Shown: positions 27,395 to 36,858, counted from the first letter of the stretch. The stretch is DNA of 64,000 bases from Streptomyces sp. NBC_01294 (GCF_035917235.1 NZ_CP108423.1:4095001-4159000), one strand, 5' to 3'. Notes: a model not told the origin generated them from the sequence alone. Program-made: numbers and translations.

Positions 27395-29233
27395 ATGTCA
27401 GCGCAGGAGTCGCAGGAGTCGCCGGATCCGTCATCGGATCCATCGCCGGGACAGCCGGGGCAGCAGGGACGGCCGGGGAATCCGGTAGCGCCGGTCGTCC
27501 CGGTGACGCCGGTGATGCCGGGAGCGCCTGGGGCGTCGGGCGCACTGGACCCGCTGGTGGCCGCGACCCAGGCCACCAGGAGCCTGCACGGCCTGTCCAC
27601 CGAGCTCACGGCGCGCGTACCGCAACTGCTGGAGGCCATGAGGTCGGTCGGGACCGGCCTGGAACTGCACAACACGCTGGACCGCATCTGCGAGACCGCG
27701 GCCGAGCTCGCGGACGCCCGGTACGCGGCGATCGGCGTCGTCGACACGGAGGGCCGCGGGCTCTCGGACTTCGTCACCCACGGCATCAGCCCCGAACTGG
27801 CCCGGAAGATCGGACACCGCCCGGACGGGAAGAGGGGCCTGCTCGGAGCGTTGATCTGGCACCCCGACACGGTGCGGCTCGCCGATCTGACGAAGGACCC
27901 GCGCGCGGAGGGGTTCCCGGCGCACCACCCGCCCATGACGACCTTCCTCGGTGTCCCGATCCGGGTTCAGGGAGAGATCTTCGGCAATCTGTACCTCGCC
28001 GAGAAGAACGGCGGCGGCGAGTTCAACGGCTACGACGTCCACATGGTCCGGGTGCTGGCCACCGAGGCGGGCATCGCCATCGGCAACGCGCGGCTGTACG
28101 AGGCCGCCACCCAGCGCGAGCGCTGGATCGACGGCTCGGTGGCCGTCACCACCGCCCTCCTGTCCGGAGGGGACGCCGACGACGCCCTCGCGGTGGTGGC
28201 CGAACAGGCCCGCCGCCTGGCCGACTCCTCCGCCGGGATCGTCATGCTGCCGGCCGAGGAGGGCGGGATGGAGATCGTCGCCGTCTCGGCCGAGAACCCG
28301 GCCACCTCGCTCGGCGTGGTGATTCCGGCCGAGAGCCCGGTCGTCGACCGACTGCTGCGAGGCGAGCCGGTCTTCGTGGACGACGCCTCGTCCGACCCCC
28401 GCATGGTCAGCAAGCTGACCAGCCAGTACGGCCCCTGCATGATGCTGCCCCTGCAGAGCGGCGGGCGGGTCCTGGGCGCGCTGGTCACCCCCCGGGCCCG
28501 CGGCGGACGGCCCTTCACCGAGGCCGAGCGGACGCTGGCCACACAGTTCGCCTCCCAGGCGGCGCTCGCCCTGATGATGGCCGAGGCCCAGCGCGACCGT
28601 GAGCGGCTCGCCGTGTTCGAGGACCGTGACCGGATCGCCCGCGACCTGCACGACCTGGTCATCCAGCGGCTGTTCGCCACCGGGATGATGCTGGAGGGCG
28701 CCCAGCGCCGGTCCATCGTCCCCGAGGTCCGTGACGGCGTGGGCAAGGCCGTGGACGAACTGGACGTGACGATCCAGGAGATCCGCACGGCGATCTTCGC
28801 CCTCCAGCAGGGCCCGGCGGAAGCCCCGTCCGGGCTGCGCACCCGAGTGTTGCGGGAGATCAACATGGCCGCCGTGCCCTTGGGCTTCAAGCCCGCGCAC
28901 CGGTTCCTCGGCCCGATCGACGCGGTCGTCGGCGAGCTGACGGGCAAGAACCTGATCGCCGCGCTGCGTGAGGCCCTGTCCAATGCCTTCCGGCATGCCG
29001 AGGCGTCCCGGATCGAGGTGCTCCTGGACTGCACCGTCATGCTCGCGGACGGGCGGCCCGGGGTCCGGCTGGAGGTCGCCGACGACGGCGTGGGCATCCC
29101 CGAGGGCGGCCGGCGCAGCGGGCTGCGCAATCTGCGCCGACGGGCCGAGTCGCTGGGAGGCGCCAGCTCGTACGGTCCGGGCATCGGCGAGGACGGCGGC
29201 GGGACCACCGTGGTGTGGGAGGCCCCGCTTTAG
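27395..29233 (+). CDS. Sensor histidine kinase with two GAF domains (DevS-like)
   Basis: The product has 612 residues. A Pro/Gly-rich start (about 1-50) precedes GAF 1 (about 90-230) and GAF 2 (about 250-395). The dimerisation/phosphoacceptor domain has DRIARDLHDLVIQRLF with His about 419, and the HATPase follows (REALSNAFRHA, VADDGVGIPEGG, GLRNLRRRAE). The arrangement matches mycobacterial DevS/DosT, in which GAF domains sense redox or gases. No response regulator is adjacent, so it is an orphan here. It follows the cyd genes by 24 bp and may share regulation with them. Confidence 0.9.
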   Translation: MSAQESQESPDPSSDPSPGQPGQQGRPGNPVAPVVPVTPVMPGAPGASGALDPLVAATQATRSLHGLSTELTARVPQLLEAMRSVGTGLELHNTLDRICETAAELADARYAAIGVVDTEGRGLSDFVTHGISPELARKIGHRPDGKRGLLGALIWHPDTVRLADLTKDPRAEGFPAHHPPMTTFLGVPIRVQGEIFGNLYLAEKNGGGEFNGYDVHMVRVLATEAGIAIGNARLYEAATQRERWIDGSVAVTTALLSGGDADDALAVVAEQARRLADSSAGIVMLPAEEGGMEIVAVSAENPATSLGVVIPAESPVVDRLLRGEPVFVDDASSDPRMVSKLTSQYGPCMMLPLQSGGRVLGALVTPRARGGRPFTEAERTLATQFASQAALALMMAEAQRDRERLAVFEDRDRIARDLHDLVIQRLFATGMMLEGAQRRSIVPEVRDGVGKAVDELDVTIQEIRTAIFALQQGPAEAPSGLRTRVLREINMAAVPLGFKPAHRFLGPIDAVVGELTGKNLIAALREALSNAFRHAEASRIEVLLDCTVMLADGRPGVRLEVADDGVGIPEGGRRSGLRNLRRRAESLGGASSYGPGIGEDGGGTTVVWEAPL

Positions 29234-29240
29234 AGCCGTG

Positions 29241-30131
29241 TCAGGAGTGCTGCCGCTGTGCGAGCCGTTCGGCCAGGATGTGCTCGATGACGAGGGCGAC
29301 CCCGTCCTCGTTGTTGGCGACCGTACGGCCGGACGCGGCCGCGATCACGTCCGGGTGGGCGTTGCCCATCGCGTACGAGGTACCCGCCCAGCTGAGCATC
29401 TCCACGTCGTTCGGCATGTCCCCGAAGGCGACGACTTCCGCGGGGGTGATGCCCCGCTCGGCGCAGCACAGCGCCAGCGTGCTCGCCTTGGAGACGCCGT
29501 GCCCGCTGATCTCCAGCAGGGAGGTGGGACTGGAGCGGGTGATCGACGCGTACTCGCCGGCGGCGGACCGGGCGAGCGCCAGGAACTCGTCCGGGGCGAG
29601 CTCGGCGTGGTGCGCCAGCAGCTTGAGCACCGGGGCGGCGCTTTCGTCCGTGTCCTCGTGCAGCAGCTTCTCGGCAGTGGCGACCCGGGCACCCGGGTCC
29701 TTGAAGAACGGCGGGTACTCCGGCTCGTAGTTGATTCCGGTGGTCAGCTCGACCGCGAAGGACGTACCGGGTACCGCAGTCCGCAGGACATCGACGACGG
29801 CCAGCGCGGCGGCCCGCGGCAGGGCCCTGACCTTCACGAACTCCCGTCCGGCGTGCAGATCGACGACCGCCGCCCCGTTCGCGCAGATCGCGAGCCCGTG
29901 GCCGTGGACATGGTCGGCGACCACGTCCATCCAGCGGGCCGGGCGGCCGGTGACGAAGAAGACCTCGATCCCGGCCTCCTCGGCGGCGGCGAGCGCGGCG
30001 ACGGTGCGCGGCGAGACGGACTTGTCGTCACGCAGCAGGGTGCCGTCGAGGTCGGTGGCGATGAGCCGGGGCGTGGGGGTTGGCCCGTCCGGGCACTGGG
30101 GAGCCGAGGTCACGGCTCCATCTTCGCCCAT
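29241..30131 (-). CDS. Cof-type HAD-IIB phosphatase
   Basis: The product has 296 residues. HAD motifs are [21 protein letters not shown], a lysine (KAST) and FGDMPNDVEML. The large cap insert places it in subfamily IIB with sugar-phosphate and FMN phosphatases. The ATG at 30131 and a GTG at 30113 are both possible. It resembles the HAD gene at 48859-49671 in every motif. Convergent with the kinase gene, 7 bp apart. Confidence 0.88.
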   Translation of the reverse strand: MGEDGAVTSAPQCPDGPTPTPRLIATDLDGTLLRDDKSVSPRTVAALAAAEEAGIEVFFVTGRPARWMDVVADHVHGHGLAICANGAAVVDLHAGREFVKVRALPRAAALAVVDVLRTAVPGTSFAVELTTGINYEPEYPPFFKDPGARVATAEKLLHEDTDESAAPVLKLLAHHAELAPDEFLALARSAAGEYASITRSSPTSLLEISGHGVSKASTLALCCAERGITPAEVVAFGDMPNDVEMLSWAGTSYAMGNAHPDVIAAASGRTVANNEDGVALVIEHILAERLAQRQHS

Positions 30132-30176
30132 GGCCGGGGGCGTCCGGACCAAGGTCGGAAACGGCGGTCTCCTGCT

Positions 30177-30212
30177 CCTGGCGCGATGTTTCACGTGAAA
30201 CATCGCGCCAGG
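30177..30212. other. 36-bp perfect palindrome with parS at its centre
   Basis: From 30177 to 30212 every base pairs with its mirror base, extending the 16-bp parS by ten bases on each side. It lies in the promoter region between the divergent HAD and LLM genes. Confidence 0.9.
30187..30202. other. parS site 2
   Basis: TGTTTCACGTGAAACA is the perfect ParB-binding consensus. It sits at the centre of the extended palindrome, 13 bp from parS site 3. Confidence 0.95.
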
Positions 30213-30215
30213 CGG

Positions 30216-30231
30216 TGTTTCACGTGAAACA
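30216..30231. other. parS site 3
   Basis: TGTTTCACGTGAAACA is a second perfect copy, 29 bp downstream of site 2 (centre to centre) and 23 bp before the LLM oxidoreductase start. Confidence 0.95.
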
Positions 30232-30254
30232 ACGGGTCGCCGTAGGCTCGACGC

Positions 30255-31160
30255 ATGAGTCTTCGTCTGAGCACGGTGATCCTTCCGGTACGTCGATGGC
30301 ACGAGGGAGGCCGCGACCAATGGCTCCGGGCTGAGCAGCTCGGCTTCCACACGGCCTACACCTACGACCACCTGTCCTGGCGGACCTTCCGTGACGGCCC
30401 GTGGTTCGGCGCGCTGCCCACCCTGACCGCGGCGGCCACCGCCACCCAGCGGCTGCGCCTGGGCACGCTCGTCACCTCGCCGAACTTCCGTCACCCGGTG
30501 ACCCTCGCGAAGGAACTCATCAGCCTGGACGACATCTCCGGCGGACGGATCACCCTGGGCATCGGCGCCGGCGGCAACGGCTTCGACGCCACCGCGCTGG
30601 GCCAGGAGGCATGGTCCCCGCGCGAGCGTGCCGACCGCTTCGCCGAGTTCGTGCCGCTGCTCGACCAGCTGCTGACTGAGGGCTCCGTGAGCCACGAGGG
30701 CACCTTCTACTCGGCCGAAGAGGCCCGCAACATCCCCGGCTGCGTGCAGCGGCCCCGGCTGCCGTTCGCGGTCGCCGCCACCGGACCGCGCGGCCTGCGG
30801 CTCGCCGCCCGGCACGGTCAGGCCTGGGTGACCACGGGTGACCCGAAGCTCTTCGAGGAGGGCACGCCCGAGCAGTCGCTGGAGGCCCTGCGCGGGCAGC
30901 TCGAAAAGCTCGGCAAGGCCTTCGACGAGATCGGGCGGGACCCCGGGTCCGTGGAGAAGGTCCTGCTGACCGGCTTCACGCCCGAGGCCAACACCGTGCT
31001 GGAGTCCCTGGACGCGTTCGTCGACTTCGCGGGCCGGCACCGCGAGCTGGGCTTCACCGAGCTGGTGATCCACGCGCCGATCCCGGACTCCGATTTCGCC
31101 GCCGACGAGGCCGTCTTCGAAAAGATCGCCACCGAGGCCCTGGCCCAGCTGGGCAGCTGA
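30255..31160 (+). CDS. LLM-class flavin-dependent oxidoreductase
   Basis: The product has 301 residues. Features of bacterial luciferase-like TIM barrels are seen: EQLGFHTAYTYDHL, RLRLGTLVTSPNFRHPVTLAKELISLDDISGGRITLGIGAGG and ATGPRGLRLAARHGQAWVT. The family uses F420H2 or FMNH2 for varied substrates; TSPNFRHP and GIGAGG do not settle the cofactor. Confidence 0.88.
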   Translation: MSLRLSTVILPVRRWHEGGRDQWLRAEQLGFHTAYTYDHLSWRTFRDGPWFGALPTLTAAATATQRLRLGTLVTSPNFRHPVTLAKELISLDDISGGRITLGIGAGGNGFDATALGQEAWSPRERADRFAEFVPLLDQLLTEGSVSHEGTFYSAEEARNIPGCVQRPRLPFAVAATGPRGLRLAARHGQAWVTTGDPKLFEEGTPEQSLEALRGQLEKLGKAFDEIGRDPGSVEKVLLTGFTPEANTVLESLDAFVDFAGRHRELGFTELVIHAPIPDSDFAADEAVFEKIATEALAQLGS

Positions 31161-31169
31161 ACCGGTCGT

Positions 31170-31200
31170 TGGTCGCCGCTCCCCGCAGGAGCGGCGACCA
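31170..31200. terminator. Bidirectional hairpin terminator after LLM gene
   Basis: TGGTCGCCGCTCC (31170-31182) pairs perfectly with GGAGCGGCGACCA (31188-31200) across a 5-nt loop, between the convergent LLM and helical-repeat genes. Confidence 0.85.
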
Positions 31201-31215
31201 CCGTCGGCGGCGGGC

Positions 31216-34200
31216 TCAGGCCGTCAGCTGTGCGACCAGGTTCTCGGCGGCAGGCAGGAGCCAGTCGGGCACGGCGTCCTCGGGCAGCGCCCGGACCTCT
31301 TCGATCAGCGCGGAGACGCGGCCGGCGCCCGCCTCCGCGCGGCCCCGCTCCTGCTCCGTCCACGCAGCGTTGTTCAGGCACTGGAACCGGTCGTGCAGGT
31401 GATCCGGGCCGAGCGTCGCGTAGACACCGGAGGCCCGGTCCCACAGCTCGATCTGCTCCACGCGAAGGGCCTCGATCTCGGCATCGCTCAGCGGCTTCGC
31501 CGGGACGGGGCCGTCGCCGGCTGCGCCCGGGGCGTCGTCCAGGTCCTGGTCCTGGTCCAGGTCCTCGTCCAGGTCCTCGTCCACGTCCACGTCGTCCGTG
31601 TTCACGTTCGTGCTGACGTACCGGTCGAGCACCTGTGCCAGCTGGTGCCAGGTCTGGGCGAGTTCGGACCGCAGCACGGGCACGTCGGGATCGGCGGCCA
31701 GGGCGGCCTCCAGTACGTCGGCGGCCTCGTCCATCCGGCCCCGGGCCCCTTCGACCGCTGCGGCGGTGAACTCCTCGCGCAGCCCCAGCCAGGCCAGGGA
31801 ACGCAGGACCCGCACCTCGGCGACGGGGGACCCGCCCGTCAGACGGTGCAGCTCCAGGGCCCGCTCGTAGGCGGCGACCGCCTCCGCGGCGAGCCCCGCG
31901 TCGGCCAGGGCGTCGGCGGCCGACTGCGCGAGGGCCGCGTGCGGGCGCTGGTCTTCCCAGCCCTTGGCCGCTTCCGCCGCCAGCAGGTACTGCTCCGCCG
32001 CCGGCCGGGGCTCGTTCAGCCGGCGCAGCAGATCGCCCAGGAACTCCCGTACGAACACCGCCTGCTGGTCGCCGTGCTCCAGCAGATCCGGCAGAGCCGA
32101 CTGCAAAACCTCCGCCGCCTCGGCCGCCCTGCCGTCCTGCGCGTACGCCCGGGCCAGCAGGAGCCGCGCCTGCGCTCCGCCGTCGGCGGTGAGACCGGCC
32201 TGGTCGAACCAGTGGGCTCCCGCCAGCGCGTGCTCAGCGGTCTGCGCCGCGGCACCCCGCCGCAGCAGGATGTCCGCGAGGGTCAGCCGTACGACGCCCT
32301 GTGCCTCGGCGTCGGTCAGCTCGGCGGCGTGCTCCAGTCCGGAGCGCGCCGCCTCCTCCGCCTCCTCGGGCCGGTCCAGCGACATCAGCACCCCCGCCCG
32401 CAGCACCAGCGGGTCCACGGCCTGCCACGGCCGGCCGGCCGAGACGGCCCGCTCGGCGGACGCCGCCAGCAGGGCCACGGCCCGCTCCGGGTCGCCCTGC
32501 GCCAGGGCCACCCGGCCCAGCATCTCCTCGGCCTCCGCCACCAGGTCCGCCGCCGTGTCCGCGTAGGCGGCGATGAAGGCGGTCAGCTCGGCGGCGAGCT
32601 CGCCGTGACCGTGCTCCTGGTCCGGGTCGTGATGGTCGTGGTGGTGGTCGTGCCGGTGGTCGTCCGATCCGGCCGCTTCCACCGAGCGCAGGTACGACTC
32701 CACGCGGATCGCCGACAGTTCCGCGAGCGCGATCCGCCGGGCCCGCAGCGGCTCGGCGGCGTCCAGTCCCTCGGCGGCCCGCACGGCGGCCCGCAGCCGT
32801 TCCCGGATCTCCGCGGGCGCGGCTCCGGACTGCGCGGCCACGCTGGCCAGCCGCAGTTCCGCGAGCGCCGCGCGCTCCGCCCGGCCGAGGGCCCGGTAGT
32901 CGTCCCGGACCGCGGTCAGCAGCGCCGGCGCCTCCTCGGCCCCGCGCCGCGCGGCGGCCAGGGCCTGCTGGTCCGCGAGGTCGGCGCGGACCAGCGGATC
33001 GGCTTCCGGCTGCGCGTCCACCCGTACGGCCACCTCGGCCCACAGCGCGTCCGCACCCGGATGCCCCAGGTCCCGGGCACGCCGGGCCCGTTCCACCAGC
33101 TCGCTGAAACCGGTGGGCGTCACGACCGGGCCGGGCACGACCGGGCCGGGCACGATCTGCCCGGGCCCGGCGGAGGCGGTGCCGGTGCCGGTCTGCGGCA
33201 GCCGGGCGCTGCGCACGCCCAGCGGCAGGTCGCCGACCAGCGGCTCCCGGCCGACCCGCGCCAGGAACCGCTCCGAGACCCGGGTCGTGCCGTTGCGCGC
33301 GTCGAACTGCCGGGCGATGTCGAGGGAGCCCGAGTACAGGACCTCGTACAGCTCGGAGACGGTACGGGGGGTTCCCTCGTAGGGGACGGCGGGGAGCGGG
33401 CCGTGCCCCAGCTCCTTCAGCCGGCGCAGCAGGACGAGGATGCCGCCGTGGAAGGCCAGCCGGTCGTCGACGTTGGCGAGCGGAGCCACGTGCGCGGCGT
33501 GTTCGGCCAGGATCTCCAGGCCGCGCGATGCGTTGCCGGTGAGCGCGCAGAACTCGATGTGCTTGCCGATCGACGGCAGCAGGCTCTCGTTGCCGCGGGC
33601 CATGCGGTAGCCGCGCAGGTGGTTCGAGCGCGCCTCGTCGGCCCTGCCGAGCCGCAGCAGCGGCAGCAGCGAGGTGGCGAGCACCCGGTGGGGCTCCTCG
33701 GCGCAGGTCATCTCACCCGAGAGCACCGGCCTCCACAGCTCCAGGGCCTCGGCGTCGTCGCCCTGCAGGGCGACGTACTGGCCCTGGCCGTTGAGTTCGC
33801 AGGCCCGGCAGTCGCTCATGTCGTCGCGCTCCGCCGCCAGCCAGCGCCGGAAGGCCCGCTCGGCCCGCTCGTCCTCGCCGATGGCATGGGCGAACCACAG
33901 CTCGGCCTCGCGCACGGGCCGCTCGCTGTAGCCGGCGATCCGGTAACGGCGCTCCATCTCGTCCAGCCAGCCGGCGGCGGACTCCAACGGGATCCCGGGG
34001 GAGTCGGAGATGGCCGTGGCCACCCACTTGAACTGCCAGAACAGCGAGTGCGCGTCCCATTCGGAAAAGGCGCCCGGGTCCTTGTCGTACTCCTGGAGCA
34101 GCCGGGCGAAGGGCACCAGCATCTTCGACGACTCGGAGCTGTAGAGGTACGCGTTGATCAGGTTGTCCAGGGCTTCGCGGAACAGGGCCCGGTCGCCGTT

Positions 34201-34314
34201 CGCCTCCGCCGCCCCGGCCAGGGCTTCGGCGTGCGCGTTGCGGGCGGCGCCGTTCGGGGCCTCGCGGTTCTCCGCCAGGCCCCGCACGATCTCCTCGCGC
34301 GTCAGCATCGTCAC
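31216..34314 (-). CDS. Large tetratricopeptide-type protein coupled to Hsp90 gene
   Basis: The product has 1,032 residues, almost all alpha-helical repeats. An N-terminal part (1-350) has SEL1/TPR-like pairs; a second array (about 420-900) has AAEVLQSALPDLLEHGDQQA and AAAYERALELHRLTGG-type TPRs. Between them lies a His/Asp-rich loop (DDHRHDHHHDHHDPDQEHGHG), and near 915-945 an acidic run (VDVDEDLDEDLDQDQDLDD). No catalytic motif is seen. The GTG at 34314 overlaps the Hsp90 gene stop by 4 bp (GTGA), with GGAGG eight bases upstream; an ATG at 34308 is an alternative. A scaffold or client adaptor for the Hsp90-like ATPase is the likely role (inference). Confidence 0.8.
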   Translation of the reverse strand: MTMLTREEIVRGLAENREAPNGAARNAHAEALAGAAEANGDRALFREALDNLINAYLYSSESSKMLVPFARLLQEYDKDPGAFSEWDAHSLFWQFKWVATAISDSPGIPLESAAGWLDEMERRYRIAGYSERPVREAELWFAHAIGEDERAERAFRRWLAAERDDMSDCRACELNGQGQYVALQGDDAEALELWRPVLSGEMTCAEEPHRVLATSLLPLLRLGRADEARSNHLRGYRMARGNESLLPSIGKHIEFCALTGNASRGLEILAEHAAHVAPLANVDDRLAFHGGILVLLRRLKELGHGPLPAVPYEGTPRTVSELYEVLYSGSLDIARQFDARNGTTRVSERFLARVGREPLVGDLPLGVRSARLPQTGTGTASAGPGQIVPGPVVPGPVVTPTGFSELVERARRARDLGHPGADALWAEVAVRVDAQPEADPLVRADLADQQALAAARRGAEEAPALLTAVRDDYRALGRAERAALAELRLASVAAQSGAAPAEIRERLRAAVRAAEGLDAAEPLRARRIALAELSAIRVESYLRSVEAAGSDDHRHDHHHDHHDPDQEHGHGELAAELTAFIAAYADTAADLVAEAEEMLGRVALAQGDPERAVALLAASAERAVSAGRPWQAVDPLVLRAGVLMSLDRPEEAEEAARSGLEHAAELTDAEAQGVVRLTLADILLRRGAAAQTAEHALAGAHWFDQAGLTADGGAQARLLLARAYAQDGRAAEAAEVLQSALPDLLEHGDQQAVFVREFLGDLLRRLNEPRPAAEQYLLAAEAAKGWEDQRPHAALAQSAADALADAGLAAEAVAAYERALELHRLTGGSPVAEVRVLRSLAWLGLREEFTAAAVEGARGRMDEAADVLEAALAADPDVPVLRSELAQTWHQLAQVLDRYVSTNVNTDDVDVDEDLDEDLDQDQDLDDAPGAAGDGPVPAKPLSDAEIEALRVEQIELWDRASGVYATLGPDHLHDRFQCLNNAAWTEQERGRAEAGAGRVSALIEEVRALPEDAVPDWLLPAAENLVAQLTA

Positions 34315-36173
34315 TTCTGGTCCTCCTGGGCATCGCGGGCGTCGGTGGAGTGCGTCGCCCATTCCAGGAGTCCGAGGAAGGCCCGGTTCAGCAGGGTGGA
34401 GTCGGCGGGGCGCAGCGGCCGCTGGGACATCAGCAGGGCCTGCCCGTAGAGCGATTCGACGGCGGTACCGGTGAGCGCCTCGTCGGGGAGGGCGGAGATC
34501 CGCCGGATCAGCGGGTTGTTGTGGTTGAGGACCAGGCGGGCGCGGGGTGCGGAGCCCCGCAGCGCGCCGAGGATGCCGCTCCACAGGGAGTCGGCGCTCT
34601 CCAGCGCGGCGGTCCGGTCGCGCTCTTGGCGGGCCTGGCGGTCGTCGAGGTAGAGCGCGGGAACGGCGACGGGCTGGAAGGCGCGCAGCACCACGTCGCA
34701 GCCCTGGGGTTCCAGACGGGTGCGTGCGGTGGCCAGGAAGGGGGCGAGTTCCAGTTCGGCGGCGGTCGGCACCGGGTCGAGCCGCTCGGTGACGGCCCCG
34801 GCGTCCAGCTCGGTGACCTTGAGCTCCGGCCGCACGGCGGGCAGCAGGGCCAGCAGGTCCGCGTCGTAGGTGTAGCCGGCGTTGATGACGCCGAGGCCGT
34901 GGGCCGCGGCGATCGGCGCGATCTGGCGGAACTCCTCGACGGTGCGGGTGAAGTGGATGTCCGTGTGGGCGGCCGCGAATTCCTGCAGGCTCATCGAGCC
35001 GTCGCTGGTCTCGAACGGCAGCCACGGCAGCATCAGCCCGAGCAGTTCGGGGTCGTGCCGGGCCATGGACTTCACACCGAGGTGGTGGACGCCGAGGAAG
35101 GCGGCCAGGCGGTCCGGCTCGCTCGCCGCCAGCTCGGCGAGCCAGCCGCGGACGCGGGCGCCGAGGGCGTCCCGCACGGCGGCCAGGGTCTCGTCGTCGT
35201 ACAGGTTCTCGCGGGAGGCCGTGGGCCGCAGGGTGTCCGTGTCGAGGACGGCGCGGACGAAGAACGCCCAGTCCGGCAGGAGGTTGTCCGCCCGGTCGGT
35301 CAGCAGCATGCCCTTGAGGTGGACGCGGTGTCCGGCCCGGTGGGCGGGGCTGGTCGGCTCGGGGAGGACGTACGCCACTCCGCGGACACCGGCGACCGGC
35401 AGGTCGAGGTCGATGCTGTCGAGCGGGGTGAAACCGAAGAGCTGCGCGCAGTGCCCGGCGAGCGCGACGCGGCGGGCGGCGGGGGTGGGGAAGGGCCGGT
35501 CCCACACGGCGGGCCGGTCGGTGACGGGGCGCGGCGCGCCGCCCTCGCCGTCGTCGAAGGTGATGGCGTAGGGCAGCAGGGAGCCGTAGTCGCGGGCCAG
35601 TTCCTCGACCTTGGCCGGGACGGTCCACTCCGCGGCGCCCGGGCGGGCTTCGAGGACGACGGTGGTGCCGGGCTCCGGGCGTGCCTCATGGGGCAGTTCG
35701 CGGACGGTGTACGAGCCGTCGTCCGTGGCCAGCCATTCGACGGGGGCCGCGAGGGGGTCGCGGGCGGAGCGGGTGACGACCCGGATCTGGCGGGCCACGA
35801 CGAAGCACGCGAGCAGGCCGATCCCGAACTGGCCGAGGAACTCCCCGCGGGTGGCCTCCAGGCCCTGGCTGTCGAACTCGCCGCCGTCCGCCGCGCCGCG
35901 CTTGGAGCTGCGGCCGATGGTGGCGAGGAGGGAGTGAGCCTCGTCGGCCGTCAGGCCGATGCCACTGTCCTCGATGGTCACCCGGCCGCCGGACGCCGAC
36001 AGCCGGATGCGGATCTCCGCCTCCGGGTCGAGGGCGCGGCGCGCGGTGACCGCGTCCACGGCGTTCTGCAGGAGCTCGCGGACGTAGACGCGCGGGCTGG
36101 AGTAGAGGTGGTGGGAGAGGAGATCCACCAGGCCGCGCAGATCGACCTGGAAACTGTGGGGTGTGGACGTCAT
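34311..36173 (-). CDS. Hsp90/HtpG-family ATPase
   Basis: The product has 620 residues. The GHKL ATPase domain is clear: YSSPRVYVRELLQNAVDAVTAR, IEDSGIGLTADEAHSLLATIGRSSKR, and GEFLGQFGIGLLACFVVA. The middle domain contains the conserved arginine region (TASRENLYDDE). Residue similarity after 400 is low, and there is no charged linker and no MEEVD end, so it belongs to the actinobacterial Hsp90-like group rather than classic HtpG. It probably acts with the helical-repeat protein encoded next. GAGGTGA precedes the ATG. Confidence 0.88.
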   Translation of the reverse strand: MTSTPHSFQVDLRGLVDLLSHHLYSSPRVYVRELLQNAVDAVTARRALDPEAEIRIRLSASGGRVTIEDSGIGLTADEAHSLLATIGRSSKRGAADGGEFDSQGLEATRGEFLGQFGIGLLACFVVARQIRVVTRSARDPLAAPVEWLATDDGSYTVRELPHEARPEPGTTVVLEARPGAAEWTVPAKVEELARDYGSLLPYAITFDDGEGGAPRPVTDRPAVWDRPFPTPAARRVALAGHCAQLFGFTPLDSIDLDLPVAGVRGVAYVLPEPTSPAHRAGHRVHLKGMLLTDRADNLLPDWAFFVRAVLDTDTLRPTASRENLYDDETLAAVRDALGARVRGWLAELAASEPDRLAAFLGVHHLGVKSMARHDPELLGLMLPWLPFETSDGSMSLQEFAAAHTDIHFTRTVEEFRQIAPIAAAHGLGVINAGYTYDADLLALLPAVRPELKVTELDAGAVTERLDPVPTAAELELAPFLATARTRLEPQGCDVVLRAFQPVAVPALYLDDRQARQERDRTAALESADSLWSGILGALRGSAPRARLVLNHNNPLIRRISALPDEALTGTAVESLYGQALLMSQRPLRPADSTLLNRAFLGLLEWATHSTDARDAQEDQK

Positions 36174-36318
36174 AGGGCGTCACCTCGCGTGCGTACGGGG
36201 ATGGTTCGGTGATCGCGAGGTCCCCCCCTCACGGATCCCGGAGTGGGACACACATTAGGGGGATGGTCCGACAATCTCCGCGTGAATTCCGGCGCCCGGG
36301 AGGCGGGGGCGGACCGCG

Positions 36319-36858
36319 CTACTGGAAGCGCAGGAACCGCGGGGGAACGGCGTCCACCAGCCACACGCCGTTGGCGCTGATCCGGAAGACGTGCCCGGCC
36401 GCGCGCATCGCCCCGGCGTCCACGGCGAGCACGACGGGCCTGCCGCGCCGCGCGCCGACCCGGGTCGCGGTCTCCCGGTCGGGGGACAGGTGCACGTGGT
36501 GGCGGGCCATCGGGCGCAGGCCCTCGGCGCGGATCGAGTCCAGGGCGACGGCGACGGTGCCGTGGTAGAGGTACGCGGGCGGTTCGGCCTCCGGAAGATC
36601 CAGGTCGACGGCCACGGTGTGGCCCTGGCTGGCCCGGATCCGGGTGCCGTCGACGGCGAAGCGCTGCTTGTCGTTGGCGGCGACGACGTGGTCGAGCTCG
36701 GCGCGGCTGAAGGGGAAGCCGTGGGCGGCGGCCGCGCGCAGCAGGTCGTCGATCTCCACCCAGCCCTGGGGGTCGAGCACCAGTCCGATCCGTTCCGGCT
36801 GGTGGCGCAGGTGTTTTGCGACGTACTTCGACACCTTCACGGTGCGTCTTTCATCCAT
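36319..36858 (-). CDS. kptA: RNA 2'-phosphotransferase Tpt1/KptA
   Basis: The product has 179 residues. The family signature is complete: VSKYVAKHLRHQPERIGL, GWVEIDDLL, the NAD-binding YLYHGT, and ARHHVHLSPDRETATRVG. Tpt1/KptA transfers an RNA 2'-phosphate to NAD, forming ADP-ribose cyclic phosphate. Its role in bacteria without tRNA splicing is unknown. The ATG at 36858 is chosen, with GGGGGT immediately upstream. Confidence 0.93.
   Translation of the reverse strand: MDERRTVKVSKYVAKHLRHQPERIGLVLDPQGWVEIDDLLRAAAAHGFPFSRAELDHVVAANDKQRFAVDGTRIRASQGHTVAVDLDLPEAEPPAYLYHGTVAVALDSIRAEGLRPMARHHVHLSPDRETATRVGARRGRPVVLAVDAGAMRAAGHVFRISANGVWLVDAVPPRFLRFQ

Noticed and set aside
31216..35628. 1,470-codon fusion of the TPR frame with an upstream region
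   Set aside because: The first 440 codons are antiparallel-frame shadow of the Hsp90-like gene; the GTGA overlap at 34311-34314 gives a natural start.
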